Shown piece by piece: positions 1 through 12,264 of a stretch of 64,000 nt of DNA. A model generated the notes under the pieces. The model was not told where the DNA came from. It made no database searches and was given only the letters and a program-made list of their open reading frames with translations. Where the stretch lies: positions 12,639,010 through 12,703,009 of the forward strand of contig CM039195.1 of the NCBI GenBank assembly GCA_008360975.2. The letters run 5' to 3'. Made by a program: the position numbers and the translations under genes. The stretch's first letter is position 1, and each line of letters starts with the position of its first letter. The DNA is from Lichenostomus cassidix (Eukaryota > Chordata > Aves > Passeriformes > Meliphagidae).

Positions 1-1281
1 ACCTTTCCCCTCCTTCCCTTTTCTTTAAATGAACAGTTTCTTTATCACTGGCTGGAGATGTAACTCTCTCCAGAACCCCACAGAAGAAAGAGATGCTGGG
101 ATTTCTGCTGAATGCAGAGAAATACCAAAACAATGATATAAAAGCATCCGTGAAGTGCATACATCAAAGTCAAAGGAAATCTTTGTATTCTGCCGGTAAT
201 GCTTACAAGGTAAAGTGGCATGCAGATTTCTTATTTAATAAATTCCCACAGAAAATTAGTTTTTCACAGTGGGAAGAATTTCAAGGCTTGCTGCGATGAA
301 CAGGCAGGATCTAATCACTGCTCAGGCTTTGTAGATACACCAGGGTTTGCAGATATTTCAATGATCCAATTATTCTGTTGAGGCACAATCACCTTACCTG
401 CATACTAATCAACTCATATGCCAACATGAAACAACTCTGCCTTTTCTGGAAGCTCTAGACATATACAGCTCCCTGGTTGACCTTCTGCCAATTACATTCA
501 TTTCAATTCTATTAGCTCATCTTTTGCCCAAAGGTGACATATGCACAAACCTATAGGGAAAATTGCCTGAATCAACTTTGCACCGCACAGGATGCAGAGT
601 GGCTGCTCAGCCATGTGAACAGGAGGCATTAAATTCTAAAGCTGGATGCAATTGGACACTAAATAGCAATGAATTTTTCAGGCACAAAACCTCTTCAGAA
701 AATGCAAAGTTACATTCCATAAAAATGAGAGGATTCTGTTTATTAGAGGAAACAAAATCAATTACTCAGTTTTATATCTTGTGAATACCAGCACGGAATG
801 GGGATGAACAGAGCCTGGATCATTTCTGCTGGATCAGGATTTACAGTGACTGTTGCGGCTCCTTTTGGGGGACTTCCTTCCCCCTTGGCAGCTTTATGAT
901 GTTCTATTCTGATTCTCTGTCACTGTGGACTGAGCTGTTGGTAAACTTACTGAATTTGATATCAGTAGAATTTTGGAGCATTTTTAATATTACATTTTCC
1001 AGCTGTGTTTTGTTACAAAAACACCTGTTTATCTAGACGTCCTAATAACAGCTCTCTCCTCAAAATAACAATGAAATCCTTCTAAATCTTTACTGCTATC
1101 TACTCCACAGAGTCATCTCAATTTCTAAAAGTCACCAACATTTTGTCAGAACATTTCTGATGCTCCTAAACCTGGGAAATTAAGCAAAAGCCACAGCATT
1201 TTTCAGGCCCAACAGTAGTGACATTAGCTGTTCTTTAGCTTATTGATACCATACCAGATTATGATTTCTTTTTTATTCCAG
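1..1281. other. No gene seen
   Basis: Unremarkable AT-rich noncoding sequence. Open frames do not exceed 73 codons up to 1242 and resemble nothing known. The only notable point is the pyrimidine-rich acceptor-like site at its right end. Confidence 0.6.
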
Positions 1282-1500
1282 CTGCAATGGTATTTCCATC
1301 AAGTGCTTGCTCTATCAAGAAACATGTGCCCTTCTGCAGTGCTGCCCATGAACAGTGACAGGACAATAGCAGGGGACTTGCAGAGGATGCAAAAACATCT
1401 CCTTGTCAAACCTTTAACCCTGGAGCTCCTCCTGACCCCAGGGGACAGCAGCAGAGCCTGGGATGGGCTGGGGAAACACCCAGCCAAGGAGCAGCCAGAG
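1282..1500 (+). other. Weak candidate exon, 219 bp
   Basis: ATGATTTCTTTTTTATTCCA then G (1261-1281) resembles an acceptor, and GCCAGAG followed by GTAGGA at 1500/1501 resembles a donor. The 219 bp between (73 codons) are open in one frame, reading LQWYFHQVLALSRNMCPSAV and onward, with both junctions between codons. No protein family was recognised. The second half is GC-rich, so an open frame is not surprising, and a minus-strand frame overlaps it. Confidence 0.12.
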
Positions 1501-2833
1501 GTAGGAAATATTGCTCCTGATTAACAGGATTCTTGTGGAGTGTTTGTGCTTTTCCAGAAAACCCTCTGCTTTCCCTCCACTGCCTCTTTGCAATTGTCAC
1601 TAGCATTTCAGCTCCCCTAAAGACAAGGACAGGGGGACAGGCCAGCCCAGGGACACTGTGACTCCCAAACCCCACATCAGTAGCTGCTCCCATTCCTCCC
1701 TTCTGGCACCCCAAAACTAGGGAAATTCCCCTTTATTCCCCTGCCCAGCCTCACCTGCAGCCCCAGGCCAGGCAGCAGCTGTAATTACTGCATCAGCAGT
1801 TGGTTTAAGTACTCCCAGGCGCTCTTGAGGAGAACTCAGCTCCATTAAATGAGAGGGATAAAAGGCAGATGGGTTTCTGTTTTCCTTCTATTTCATTTTT
1901 CATACAAGGAGCTTGTTCAAGCTAGTAAGGGAAAATAGCTCCTCAAGAACAATACTGAGGTGAATTTCTATTGCTTTTTTGTCCTGTAAGCTTCTTACAT
2001 GGGAAAAAAAAAAAAGAATCAAATAGATTCTCTGGAAGAATTGACTTTGTAGAATAATAACACAGAAGGAACACGGGAGGAGGACAGATGGTTAAGATGC
2101 ACATGCTCCTAACAAAAGGATACACTGTTTATTTATTTTTCAAGGCCATTTGTAACACGTGAGCATCCCCAGGAAAAGCTTTCGAAAGGAGAATGGAAAA
2201 TGCTCACAATTGGGGAAAAACGCTCAAGTACTGCATGTTTTACAATTAGAAGTGTCTTTTTCTGAAAAGAAAAAGTCTGGAGAAAAATATACACTTGTTT
2301 TTTCAGCTGCAGATTACCATTTAAATAAATACATAAAAGCAGGTATAACTCTGCCACCTCCCTACAGAACTGACACTACAGCAAAGGAAATCCATCAATT
2401 ACACAACTCAAGCAATTCCTAAATTAATAAGCGTTATTAAAGAAATTAAACATGTGTTTTTCTCCTCTGTAGGTCTCCCTGATAAATCCTGACAGTCGTG
2501 GCTGTGATGGCTTTGAACTAAAGACCAGCTGAATTCAGCTTATTCTGAACAGATCTGATCCCTGTCAGAATTATCTATGCAAATCTGGGTGACAAGGGGC
2601 TAAGAAGAGAGCAAGCACTTTTATACATTTTGTCACTTCATTTGAATGACCTCTCCTTTGAAATATCTACTTAACCCAACATCCTGCTATTTTATACAAT
2701 AGCTGTTCTTTTCGTTGTGGCAAAAAAAATCTATTCACCTGCTGCACCCAAAACTACATTATTGTGAACATTTCTCTTTTTTATGCTAAGCCTCCATTTG
2801 TATTTCAAAGCAGAATAGAGATTGCCAGGTGAT
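1501..2833. other. No gene seen; GC-rich patch and A12 run
   Basis: 1560-1830 is GC-richer, giving small overlapping frames on both strands. A run of 12 A lies at 2004-2015. The rest is AT-rich without recognisable repeats. Confidence 0.6.
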
Positions 2834-2893
2834 CCTGAAACAATGGAAATTTAGGTGAATTTCCCTGAAACAATGGAAATTTAGGTGAATTTC
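2834..2893 (+). repeat. Exact 30-bp tandem duplication (two copies)
   Basis: A 30-bp unit beginning CCTGAAACAATGGAAATTTA is present twice, at 2834-2863 and 2864-2893, with no differences between copies. Perfect identity suggests a recent duplication or polymorphic tandem repeat in otherwise unremarkable sequence. Confidence 0.95.
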
Positions 2894-3271
2894 CCAAAGA
2901 TATTTCATCAGTATTAAAACAGGACAGCTCCTAGATTTTCAAAGTGGACTTGCTCTTTGCCATGTGAAGGAATTCAAAATAGAATTCTGCACAGATTCCT
3001 GAGTGAGCTGAGCGAGTGAGAGGAGGCAGAGAGCAATGACCTTGTGTGAGCATCTGCCAGGATTGGCACATCAAAGGCACATCTGAGAGGAGCTGCTGCC
3101 AGAACAAGAAATCCCAGGCACTCTTTCTGCTGGGATGCTTCTCATAAAGTCACCTGTGGAATAATTAAGCATTCAGAAGTGGAAAAAGTATGTCTGTGAG
3201 GCTCAAAGTGTCGATGGGTTTGATCTGGGAGAGATAACAGTCCCGTGGCAGAGCTGGACAGAGCGTGGCCC

Positions 3272-3336
3272 AGAGCTGGGGTGGCACAGTGTCCTCCCAG
3301 GGAGCACAGAGCTGGGGTGGTGAAGAGCTGAGGTGG
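3272..3336 (+). repeat. Degenerate AGAGCTGGGGTGG repeats
   Basis: AGAGCTGGGGTGG occurs at 3272-3284 and 3308-3320, with a one-base variant (AGAGCTGAGGTGG) at 3324-3336. Spacing is irregular, so this is a decayed or nascent minisatellite. It accounts for the GC-rich open frames on the minus strand here. Confidence 0.7.
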
Positions 3337-3392
3337 TGCCATGAATTCACCAGGGAAGAATTTGGGGAGGGAGAACAATTATATTGTATTTT

Positions 3393-3468
3393 CATACATA
3401 CATCTATCTATATATATATCCATAACTTCTAATATAATATTATATAATTATATAATTACATAATTCAT
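3393..3468 (+). repeat. AT-rich low-complexity tract (CATA/CTAT/TA)
   Basis: CATACATACATCTATCTATA leads into TATATATATC and then several ATATAATTATATAATTA-like units. It is a compound degenerate microsatellite with no visible gene. Confidence 0.85.
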
Positions 3469-5690
3469 TGCTCTATAAGCACCTCAACAAAACACTCCTT
3501 TCCCTCCACAAAGCAACATTTCCTGGCCATGATTTCCCATGGAGTGGCCATAGAAGTGCAGTCTGCAGTGAGGATGCAGAGCTCTGCAAGCAGCCCTTTC
3601 CTTCTCACAGGGTGCTTCTCTGTTGGTTCTGGGTTTACACAAGTGAGAGAAGCTTTAAGGATTCAATTATCCCCAAAAGATTTCCCTGGACTTTTTACAG
3701 TAGTTAAAATAACTTTGAAACTGAGAATACAAGCAAAAATTCTGTTGTGAATTTTGAATGGAATTTTAACTAGCTGTGGATTATCGAAACATTTATTGAA
3801 TAAAACACTGAGCCTTGAATATGAACAGTTTAATTTTTGTTCACACAACTTGTTCTATAGCAAGAAACAATATAACTGGAAGATAAAATAAATACTTTAG
3901 TTGCACACACATTAGTTGTGAATTCCTTCCACAATTTACTGCTTGGGGTTGGACAATTTCTTGCCCTGTCATTTGTAGATTTATGAACATTTACTACAAA
4001 GCATATCAAGCACAAATATTTCAATCCTGTCTGTTATCAGGCTGAGTTCAGTGACTCAGGGGAAAGAGGCCTTCAGCTCCTTCCCCACAGAGCACTGCAA
4101 AGCAGAAAAGTTCTAATCAATAACTTTCCACCAGGCTGTATTTATATAACAGATGTAGCTCCTAATATCCACATGGTCTTAGTTAACTTGGCTCTGATTT
4201 AGAAGAGTTTCTGAAAGAATGGGGAGACAGAGGTGGAGATTCTTTTTTTTTTTTTAAAGCAGGGCTGTAAAGGAACTCCCAAACTTCAGAGCAGAAATTG
4301 GTTTTTGGCTCAAGTAAAGCAAATTTTAGCACAGACACAGAAATTGTTTGGGTTTGAAAGCCCCTGGTGAGTATTTCAGTCCCCAGGAAGGAGCACACCG
4401 GACCACTGTGGCAATGTGATTGAACTATCCCCCAAAACAGACTAAATCCCAGCTAAACAAGCTTGCTGGGTTCTCTGATCCACTGGATCATTCACATATT
4501 ATACTTAGCATAATTAATTCTAGACTCTTCCCATAAGATTGAAAATAATATTTTTTTATTTATTTGCTGAAAGTAATATTGGGGTTAATATTTTGTTAAT
4601 GTCTCTTTCTTTCTTTTTTTAAATGTCCATCCCCTCAGTCACCCAGAAGCTGTATTACATTGTGAATGAAACAGCTATTAAGAACCTACTTGCTTAGCTA
4701 TAATTTCAATTTTTTTTTAGTGAATGCAGCAGCAATTTCTATTTCTGCCAAGAGCTGATGCTAATATTGTCAGTCTATACATGGTGTGAATATTGGCTTT
4801 CATTTTCCATGCTGTCAAGCCAGCCCCAGGCAGTGTTTTAGTGCCCTGATACAGTGACTGACGCTTTAAACCCTGCAGAAATAAAGATAAGCAGTGGGAA
4901 ATACAGCCCTAGCAGGGATTCACAAGCCAACGTTTCTCGATGAAAAGAAGCACAATAACTTTACAAATGTTTTCATCATAATAATCCAAATCCTTATGAG
5001 TCACAGCAGAGCAAACTTGCCACAGATTCCTCTGACATATTTACGGCTCTTCTCATTTTTTGACCAAATAAATGGAACCACGTTCTGAATCACCAACTTG
5101 CCTGGCTGCTACCAGGGAAATCTGCAAAGAGGGGGAAAAACCAACTGACAACTGTTTGGCTTATTTAACTATTCGGAGCAAGCAGTTCCCTCCCAGCATT
5201 ATTCATGCAGCATTTCCACCAGGAGGCTGCCTGAGTTCTGCTCCCTTTTCCAATCTTTGCTGAGCAGCTCCCTCAGTCTAATTAAAGCAGAGAACCCAGC
5301 TGGCTTCCCCTCTGCTTCACAGAGCTGAGGGAAGAACTCCAGGAAAATCGCTCTTCAGGGACTCCGCAGGGATAGCCAGGATCTGAGAGCTGGGAATTTG
5401 CTTCTCAAGGCCAGATTTCTGGGAGCTGAAGGGAGCTGAGTTTGCCAGTGACGTTAGGAGTCTCTCCAAGAGCTGCTTTGCTGCAGCCACAGGCACGGGA
5501 GGGGGTTTGAATAGAAACCAAGGGAAAATATTGCATTTCCTGCCTGGCTGATGCTGGTCATTGCCAGGTGAGCTGGGAACAGCCCAGTCCTGCCCAGAGC
5601 ACAGGGTGGATGGTCAGGTCAGGCGTGGAGGAACCTTCCAAGATCTTCTGCTCTTTCTGCTTCCCCTTTGCTCCTGCCAAATGGGTCACA

Positions 5691-5787
5691 GGCAGGAGGA
5701 CACGGATTTTCCAAAATTTTTATGAAAAATTATCATTTGACTAAGAAAACAAACATTTCCAAAAGAAAATGTACAATTAGAAATGTT
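5691..5787 (+). repeat. Dispersed repeat, copy A (pair with 7998-8096)
   Basis: This ~97-bp segment aligns along its length with 7998-8096 in the same orientation. The best block, TTTGACTAAGAAAACAAACA (5736-5755), is identical in both. Flanking blocks also match with scattered differences: GGCAGGAGRACA on the left and AAAAGARAATGTACARTTAG then AAAT on the right. Outside these limits the similarity stops. It could be two copies of an old interspersed repeat or a local duplication. It resembles no repeat family I can name and has no open frame of note. Confidence 0.7.
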
Positions 5788-7997
5788 CTAGGAGGGGAGA
5801 GGGCATGGCCACAAAGCCACCTGCAGCTTGGAGAGGACTCCTGTCCCCACCAGGAGGCCAGGTTTGCCTCCTCTTCCCCAAGAACACGAATTCAATCATC
5901 AGGTTTTTGTGGAACCAACCACAAAAGCTTTTCAAAATTTCAGCTCAACAGAGACAAGTTCTATTTCACACCTTTAGCAGCCTGGCTTCGTCAAACACTT
6001 TTTTTTCCTCCAGGAAAGTTAGAAAACGCTTCTCATAGAAACCCTTTTCAATGGAAAACTCTTTTCTGTCTCTGGCAAACACCACGATCCCATTGCTGGT
6101 GTGTTTCTCTGTGAGTTCCCATGGGAAAGACAATTTCTGCCCACTGAGCCTGGGGAAGCCGAGCAGGGTGGGAGGTGTGGGCTGCCCTGCCAGCCAGCCC
6201 TGCACCATGGCAGAGGGATGGACTGTCTCTGCACCTCCTGTCCTCTCCAGGACACAGCTGAGCCCAGGAGGGAGCAGGGCTGGCTGGCTGATGTCCCTCT
6301 GCAGTGCTCCAAGCCTCTCCAGCAGGCTCTGGCTGCTCTGCCATCCCTGCAGGAGCAGGGAGCCCAAGGCAGGCAGCACCAGCAGGGCTCTGACTTGCCT
6401 AAAACTGGGATTTTGCTGCCCTCCTCAGTTTACAGCCCTTGGAAATACCTGCTTTGCTTGTGCCTGCAGCTGACCCTCGAGATGAGCTTCCCCAAAGGTG
6501 TTGGAGCTCATTAAAAACTGCACTGAGCAGTTGGCTGTGGATCTAGAAGAGGTGGCCTTGCTGCGTGATTAAGAAAAGTAAAATGAACTGCTGGAAACTG
6601 TATAATCACTAATGAATTTCCTTCGAAAAGTCAGAGGTTAAATACAAATGTCAACAACAGGATCCCAAGCTGTCCTCGATTTCATCAGTGAAATGGCCAG
6701 TGCAGGCTACTGCCTCCAAAGATAAATATTTAGAATAAAAATAGAAATGTCAGCCCAGAGAAATGCAGACTTTGCGAAGCCAATTAAATGAAAGCCCCAG
6801 GATAGATTGTATAGTGATGATATCCCAGTACACTCCTGTATTAAACCAGATCAATATGGGAATGCACTTAAAACTGATTTTTGAGAGCTCTGAGCACTAC
6901 ACAAAGGGGAAGTTGCCTCTGAACACTGTGAAAAACAGGTACTTCAGGTGGGAGTGACAGAACAATGATCTTAATTGAACAGTGCTGAAAACTGCCTGTC
7001 CTTGAAAGAAGCAATATATTTGTATTAAAATTAACAGTGTTCCCTCACTGGCACTGGGAAGTTGATACAACAGGTCAAAATTAGTTAATTACAGAAAATA
7101 TGTGTTTATGGATATAGCAGGGCTCAAAGAACAGATGTTTAGGATTTACACTGCCATACAGGAGCTGGGTTATTCTCAAATTGGTCCCATTGATGATCTT
7201 CTTTTAAACACATTTGGGGCAAAATAGACCAAAATGAGCTCCATGGTTAGAATTTTGCTCAGAAATTAGCTAGCCTAGTTGGAAACTGCTTGAAAGCAGC
7301 TTGTGTCCCTGTGAAGGGACGATGCTGACAAGGCACGTTGTGTCACACGAGGATGGGACATGTGCAAGGAAATCTCCCCCATCCTGTTAGCAGTTCCATT
7401 AAATGAGGGATCATCAATATCTGCTGCTTTGAACCATATGCACAGCACTAGGAATTCTGCCCCACTGCACCTCTCAGTTTCTAAGACCTACAAAGTTGGA
7501 ATATTTCAGGGGAAGTTGAACAATCCGCCCTCAACTCATCAGTTATCGACACCACACTGCCTGGTGTGGATCAACAGGATTTGGATTAAAAGTCCTTTCC
7601 TAATCCTCCTCTTTGAAAGGAAAATATCTATGCATTTAAAACATCATCTGCTTCATTCCCTCACTCATCAGAGGAGCTTATCTGCAGTCCTCGACAAGTG
7701 AGAACATTCAAAGTTATGTGCAAAAAGCAAATTGGGCAGAGAAAGAGTGATACATTGGACAGTGGTCAATATGTTCAAAAGTTGGAGTGAAAATCTGAAT
7801 GGTGTAAAGATGAAACACACCCTAATTATGTACTAAGCCCAAACAGTGTTCAGAGGGCTTTGATCTGTTTAGTATTTTACATTCATAATTAAAAAGTGCC
7901 TAGTAATGCATTTACCTGAGCTGTGCCATGATCACTCAGGGAACAAGGCTGCTTAGTCTCATTTATCAAGCTGAAACAACTTGTTTGCCTTTTTTAA
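5788..7997. other. No gene seen; GC-rich patch at 6150-6500
   Basis: The GC-rich patch carries five mutually overlapping frames of about 100-140 codons on both strands. This is the signature of stop-poor composition and not of a gene. Right of it the sequence is AT-rich and featureless to the second dispersed repeat copy. Confidence 0.6.
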
Positions 7998-8096
7998 GGC
8001 AGGAGAACATGAAATTTACAATATTTTTTTCTGAAAAATGATCCTTTGACTAAGAAAACAAACAGTTCTAAAAGAGAATGTACAGTTAGAAATCTC
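7998..8096 (+). repeat. Dispersed repeat, copy B (pair with 5691-5787)
   Basis: This is the partner of the segment 2.3 kb upstream, in direct orientation. The 20-bp identical core is at 8045-8064, and the flanks match with substitutions and a small length difference in the T-run before CTGAAAAATGATC. The divergence, visible as roughly one difference per five bases outside the core, indicates an old event. Nothing in either copy suggests coding. Confidence 0.7.
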
Positions 8097-9329
8097 TCTC
8101 TGCTAGATTTACAGAATAAGCTTCAAGTCACTGAACTGAAAAATCAACTCATTTTGCCCTTAGATGCAAATCAAGTTTCTGAAGCCTAAAAGGAAAAGAG
8201 GAATTCCACAGAACAGCTCATGCACATGGTCAGCTTCTGTTGTCACATCTTGGAGAGGCCTCAGCTTCAAGGTCTGCTTAGTTACTCATTCATCCAATTT
8301 TGAATTATTAAACATGTCTTTGCTTTTCACAAATTTCCTCTAATCTGCCCACCTCATTTTTTTGGTGAGAACTGAGGGAAGCACTGAGCTTGGCATTTTG
8401 ATGAGCTCAAGGAAGTGTCCTGAAGAGACATGGACTATTCCCCAACTGAAGAAATCCAGAAAGCATACTTAAATACACACAGAAAGTCACAACTACATGA
8501 AAGATCACCTTTTTCTGCCACAGGGGAAATTCCCCAGAGACTCAGGTAGAAAAATCCAAAACTTGTGTTAGAGCAAGGGAGCTGAAGCAGCAGAGGGTTA
8601 TCCAGGAGGGACAGCCAGAGCTTTCTGCAGCAGAAGTATAGAAAAAAGGACTGGATAACCTAAAATAGCCCCAAAGGCTGCCACAGAAATTTGTCACCAC
8701 TTTACTGGTGGTGGAAAAAAAAAAAGGAAATCTTGATTTTTGACTGCTTAAGGAAATGTTCCAAGACAAAAGCCCTTGTTGCTGTCTTAGCCCACTGCTC
8801 CTCCCAAGGAAATCGTAAACAGGAGGAGAAATCCCTTCAATGCAAAGTGTTGTTTTGCAGCAAAAGGACTTCTGGAATTCTTATTTCTTCCCCCAACCCA
8901 ACATCTCATTCTTACCTGGGCCATGATCTCCAGGGAAAACTATGACTGCAGCAATGCTAAACAACCAGGAATAAATCATTTAAACACCTCACACACAAAG
9001 CTTTAATTCCCCAAGCAAAATGCAAAATGCTGAAGAATCACCACAGATCAGAATAAGCACGCTAAAATTTTAAAGCAATTCTTTCCATCTCAACCCCTCA
9101 CAGTGCATCCATTAACCTGAGCAGTTGATATTTGCTTTTATGAACTGCCTGTTACCCTGCCAGTGCCTTTGCCCACAGCCAGCTCAGCCCCTGTGCCCTC
9201 AGAAATGCCACCAAAGTGCCACTGAATTCCAGCCCCTCTGGGCACAACTGCACTGCACTGGGCCAGCTGACACACAGGGATTTTTTTTTTTCCCATGAAG
9301 AGAAACACCAGCAAATTGAATTACTCTGC
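8097..9329. other. No gene seen
   Basis: Unique noncoding sequence with short A/T runs (near 8713 and 9281). Nothing else recognised. Confidence 0.6.
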
Positions 9330-10045
9330 TAACAGAAGCAAATAAAATTTATTTAGAAAAAGAACGCTCAGCGAGATGATCTAATTAAGATTATTCAGCC
9401 TTGCTTTGCACTGTCAGGGTTTTGAAGGAGGGGAGCAGGTAGTACAGGATGTAGTCCCTGTGAATTTATTAGTGTTGAGCTTTAACCCTACAACTGTCAG
9501 CTCTGATTGGAAAAATTACGTTCAGGGGTTTTGTAGCAAGAAGTGATTAAGTGCATTTACAAAGTGAGGACATCCGTTCCCAAGCTGCCTAACATCAATT
9601 AAAGGAGGCCAAATTAAATCGATGTTCTAATTCCACAAAATTAATGGTAACTTTTTTTTAATAGATGTAACAACATTTCCCTGAGGTCCTGTAATAAATT
9701 CTTATCACAGCAGCTCATGTAGAAAGTAAATGGTTACCTATCCATGAAAATGCCATGTTTAAAATCAGTTATGGCAACGATGACAATAAGCTTCCTAATG
9801 GTTCCAGTGTTCTTCCAGGCATTTTATACTTGATTGATTATTTCAGTTCTTTACTTTTAAACATGAGGAAGGCATGAAGGAAAAACCATTCTTGTTCATT
9901 ATGGAAGTATTAATTTTTTTGCATTGGTTCATTTTAAATAGAGCATTCCCCTAAACTCAGGGGATCAGGAGCTAATTAAGGTTACTTGTAATTACTTTTA
10001 ATCAAAAGGCAGTCATATGTCTTCACTTTATGTCATTTTATAAAA
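9330..10045. promoter_or_regulatory. Candidate conserved noncoding block rich in homeodomain-type motifs
   Basis: AT-rich sequence with many TAATTA/AATTAA-type motifs, including CTAATTAAG near 9380 and 9972, CAATTAAAGG near 9597, AAATTAATGG near 9641 and TAATTACTTTTAATC near 9989. Between them are balanced, non-repetitive words such as GCCTTGCTTTGCACTGTCAG. Enhancer-like elements in vertebrate gene deserts often look like this. There is no gene here. The call rests on appearance only; no alignment was possible. Confidence 0.3.
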
Positions 10046-10068
10046 GGCAGAAGGGACCTTTTAATTTA

Positions 10069-10110
10069 TTTTTTTTTTGGGGGGGGGGGATTTTGTTTGT
10101 TTGTTTTTGG
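10069..10110 (+). repeat. T10-G11 junction tract followed by (TTTG)n
   Basis: Ten T (10069-10078) are followed directly by eleven G (10079-10089), an A, and then TTTTGTTTGTTTGTTTTTGG. The homopolymer switch is unusual and is a likely sequencing or assembly trouble spot. The exact run lengths should not be trusted without long-read support. Confidence 0.9.
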
Positions 10111-10529
10111 TTTTAAGTGTTTAGTGACATAAACCAAATACTTCAATTTTCCATGTCATCATTGCAGCTGAGGAGAGGAGGAGAGCAGAGCTATTTCAGC
10201 TGCAGTTTGGCACTCTGGCAGGTAATCTGATGGGATGGCAGAGAATCCCAGAGACACTGGCTGGGGGGATAAGGAATTGGGTACCACATTCCCTGTGGCA
10301 CCAGAAGCTGAATTCATGGCTCATATGGTTTCTAAACTTTCACCTTCTCTCCACCATAAGGATCTTATAATTATTAGAAAAGACTACATTTGACTCCTCC
10401 TTATGGCTCCTTTAATTTAGTATTTAAAGTATTAAGTAAAGAGCCATAAACCAAAATTTCTGCTCTTTGCAGCCACATTCAGGAATATTTGTCACTGCCA
10501 TTACCTCTTCTCTAACATCTCTCCTAAAA

Positions 10530-10670
10530 CACTGTCCTGAGCAGAATCATAATTGAATATTCATCTGCATTACAATAAATAAAGTTTTTATGAAAAGTTT
10601 ACCAGAAACAGGATTAAGTTAGTCTGCCTGTTTGGTTCAGCTTGCTGTTTATCTAAGTCTGGGCCTCAAT
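10530..10670. promoter_or_regulatory. Candidate conserved noncoding element
   Basis: GAATCATAATTGAATATTCA and TTACAATAAATAAAGTTTTT are followed by GTCTGCCTGTTTGGTTCAGC. The segment is non-repetitive, homeodomain/Forkhead-like in flavour and without an open frame. Evidence is impressionistic. Confidence 0.2.
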
Positions 10671-12248
10671 TTGCTACCTGGCTCCTCTTCAGGAAATTAC
10701 AACCAACATTCAGTTGCCTCCTTGGGTTAAGTCCATGCAAGACAAACTAAACTAATGAACATAACTCAGTTCTGGGAACGCTGATTTTATAAATTCAGCA
10801 CACCCTTGGTATGGATTTAAAATGCTGTTTTGTACCACAGGTTTTGTAGCGATGCTTCAAAATTCATTAAACACCACAGATATTTCCTCCTAGAACATTA
10901 TTCTGCTCTCCTGACAATCGGTGGCTTTACCAACATGTAATCATCTATGTTTATCTCTAGATGCCCTTGTGTTATTTGTCAGAATAAATCATCTGGAGCT
11001 CAAACACGATGCTGTTTTCAATTTCATGTTTTCAGAAGTCCTGCTGAATGTGAAGAGCTGTTCAGCTGGGAGCTGCTTTGCCTCCCCAGAGAAGTTACAG
11101 CAAAAATCCTTCACTGAATCCAGAGCAGCAGAGAAATTCTCTTGTTATGTTTGAAGCCCAAGAATGTAAAGTCTGCATAAAAAGGTAACTGAATTTAAAG
11201 GATTGAACTCTTTGAGCTTCTCTAGATGGTTTGAAATCTATTCTGAATTTCTTCAAATCCTACTCAGGACAACATTCACTGTGTCCTTTGGGAACAAAGG
11301 GCACTAAGGAAGAAGAAAATGAGATACAGCAAGGAGAGCAATTTTCAAACCAACTGCTGGGAGTTACTCTGTTATAGAAACCCTGTAAAGACGATTCTGA
11401 AGACTTTAGCTTAGCCTCAAAATCATAAATTCCCAATCCAACAGACAGCGTCCTTTGGTTAGGAGAACACTTCAGTCAGTCAGCAAATAATTCATCATAA
11501 GTGAATATTTCATTATCATGTGAATAAACCACTTCCAGACTACAAGTCACTGGAAACTCCTTATCACACCAGAATCTGAAATTATGTTTCAATGGCAAAG
11601 AAATGTGGAAGTGCTGGGGAAAGAGCTGCCTCAACAAGCAGCTCCACAGCCTGGGCTGCCTCTGTCACCTGCCCTTGCCTAAGGTGAAAGGTGCAGATTG
11701 CACAGAGCAGGAGTTGCTTCCCCCACAGCAGACATGTTTTAAATATGACCTCTGAGAAAACGCCAGAAAATGAGATATTTTGGCCAAGCCTTGTTGATCC
11801 TTGTTCCAAGGTGCCATTACTGAGGAGCAGAAAGAGTCTCTTTCACCCCTGACTTCCCAGCTCTCCCTTTCCTGCAGCACATGAGTCTCTCCCAAGTTTG
11901 CTCATCAATTTTCCTCACCTCTGCAAACATCCACCTTGCAGTGCTGGGAAAAAACTGGGAAAAGCAGGAGCCAGAGAACATTTCTTTATGTCTTGCCCCC
12001 ATTCCACCAACATGAACACTTCTCCAAACAGCCAGTGCAGTTTTAAATCACCTCAAACCCTCCCTGGGTTTTCACAGAAGATAGGAAATATGTCTGGGGG
12101 TTGGTAAACGTGAATGGGAAAGCGAAATGCTTTAGAACTTCAGTCAAAAAATAACCCAAACACACACTGCTCCCAATTATGACAGAATTATGACCTCCTC
12201 AGAATTCTGGCTATTCACCTTTGCAGTGAGAGTTGCTGCTAAATAAAC
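10671..12248. other. No gene seen
   Basis: Unique sequence with frames under 80 codons. The overlapping minus-strand frames at 11582-12002 show no family signature. Confidence 0.6.
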
Positions 12249-12264
12249 TTTTTTTTTTTTTTTT
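12249..12264 (+). repeat. Poly(T) run, 16 bases
   Basis: An uninterrupted run of T inside AT-rich noncoding sequence. There is no flanking retrotransposon body that would make it a poly(A) tail of a minus-strand insertion. Confidence 0.9.

Larger units (their letters stand above)
2894..5690. other. No gene seen; simple repeats only
   Basis: Apart from the AGAGCTGGGGTGG copies, the AT-rich tract (both listed) and a T13 run at 4243-4255, I see ordinary unique sequence. Small frames are isolated and lack splice context. Confidence 0.6.

Noticed and set aside
5668..6514. Cluster of overlapping frames of about 100-148 codons on both strands
   Set aside because: Mutually overlapping frames in a stop-poor patch, and one includes the dispersed repeat copy. 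None looks like a protein family.
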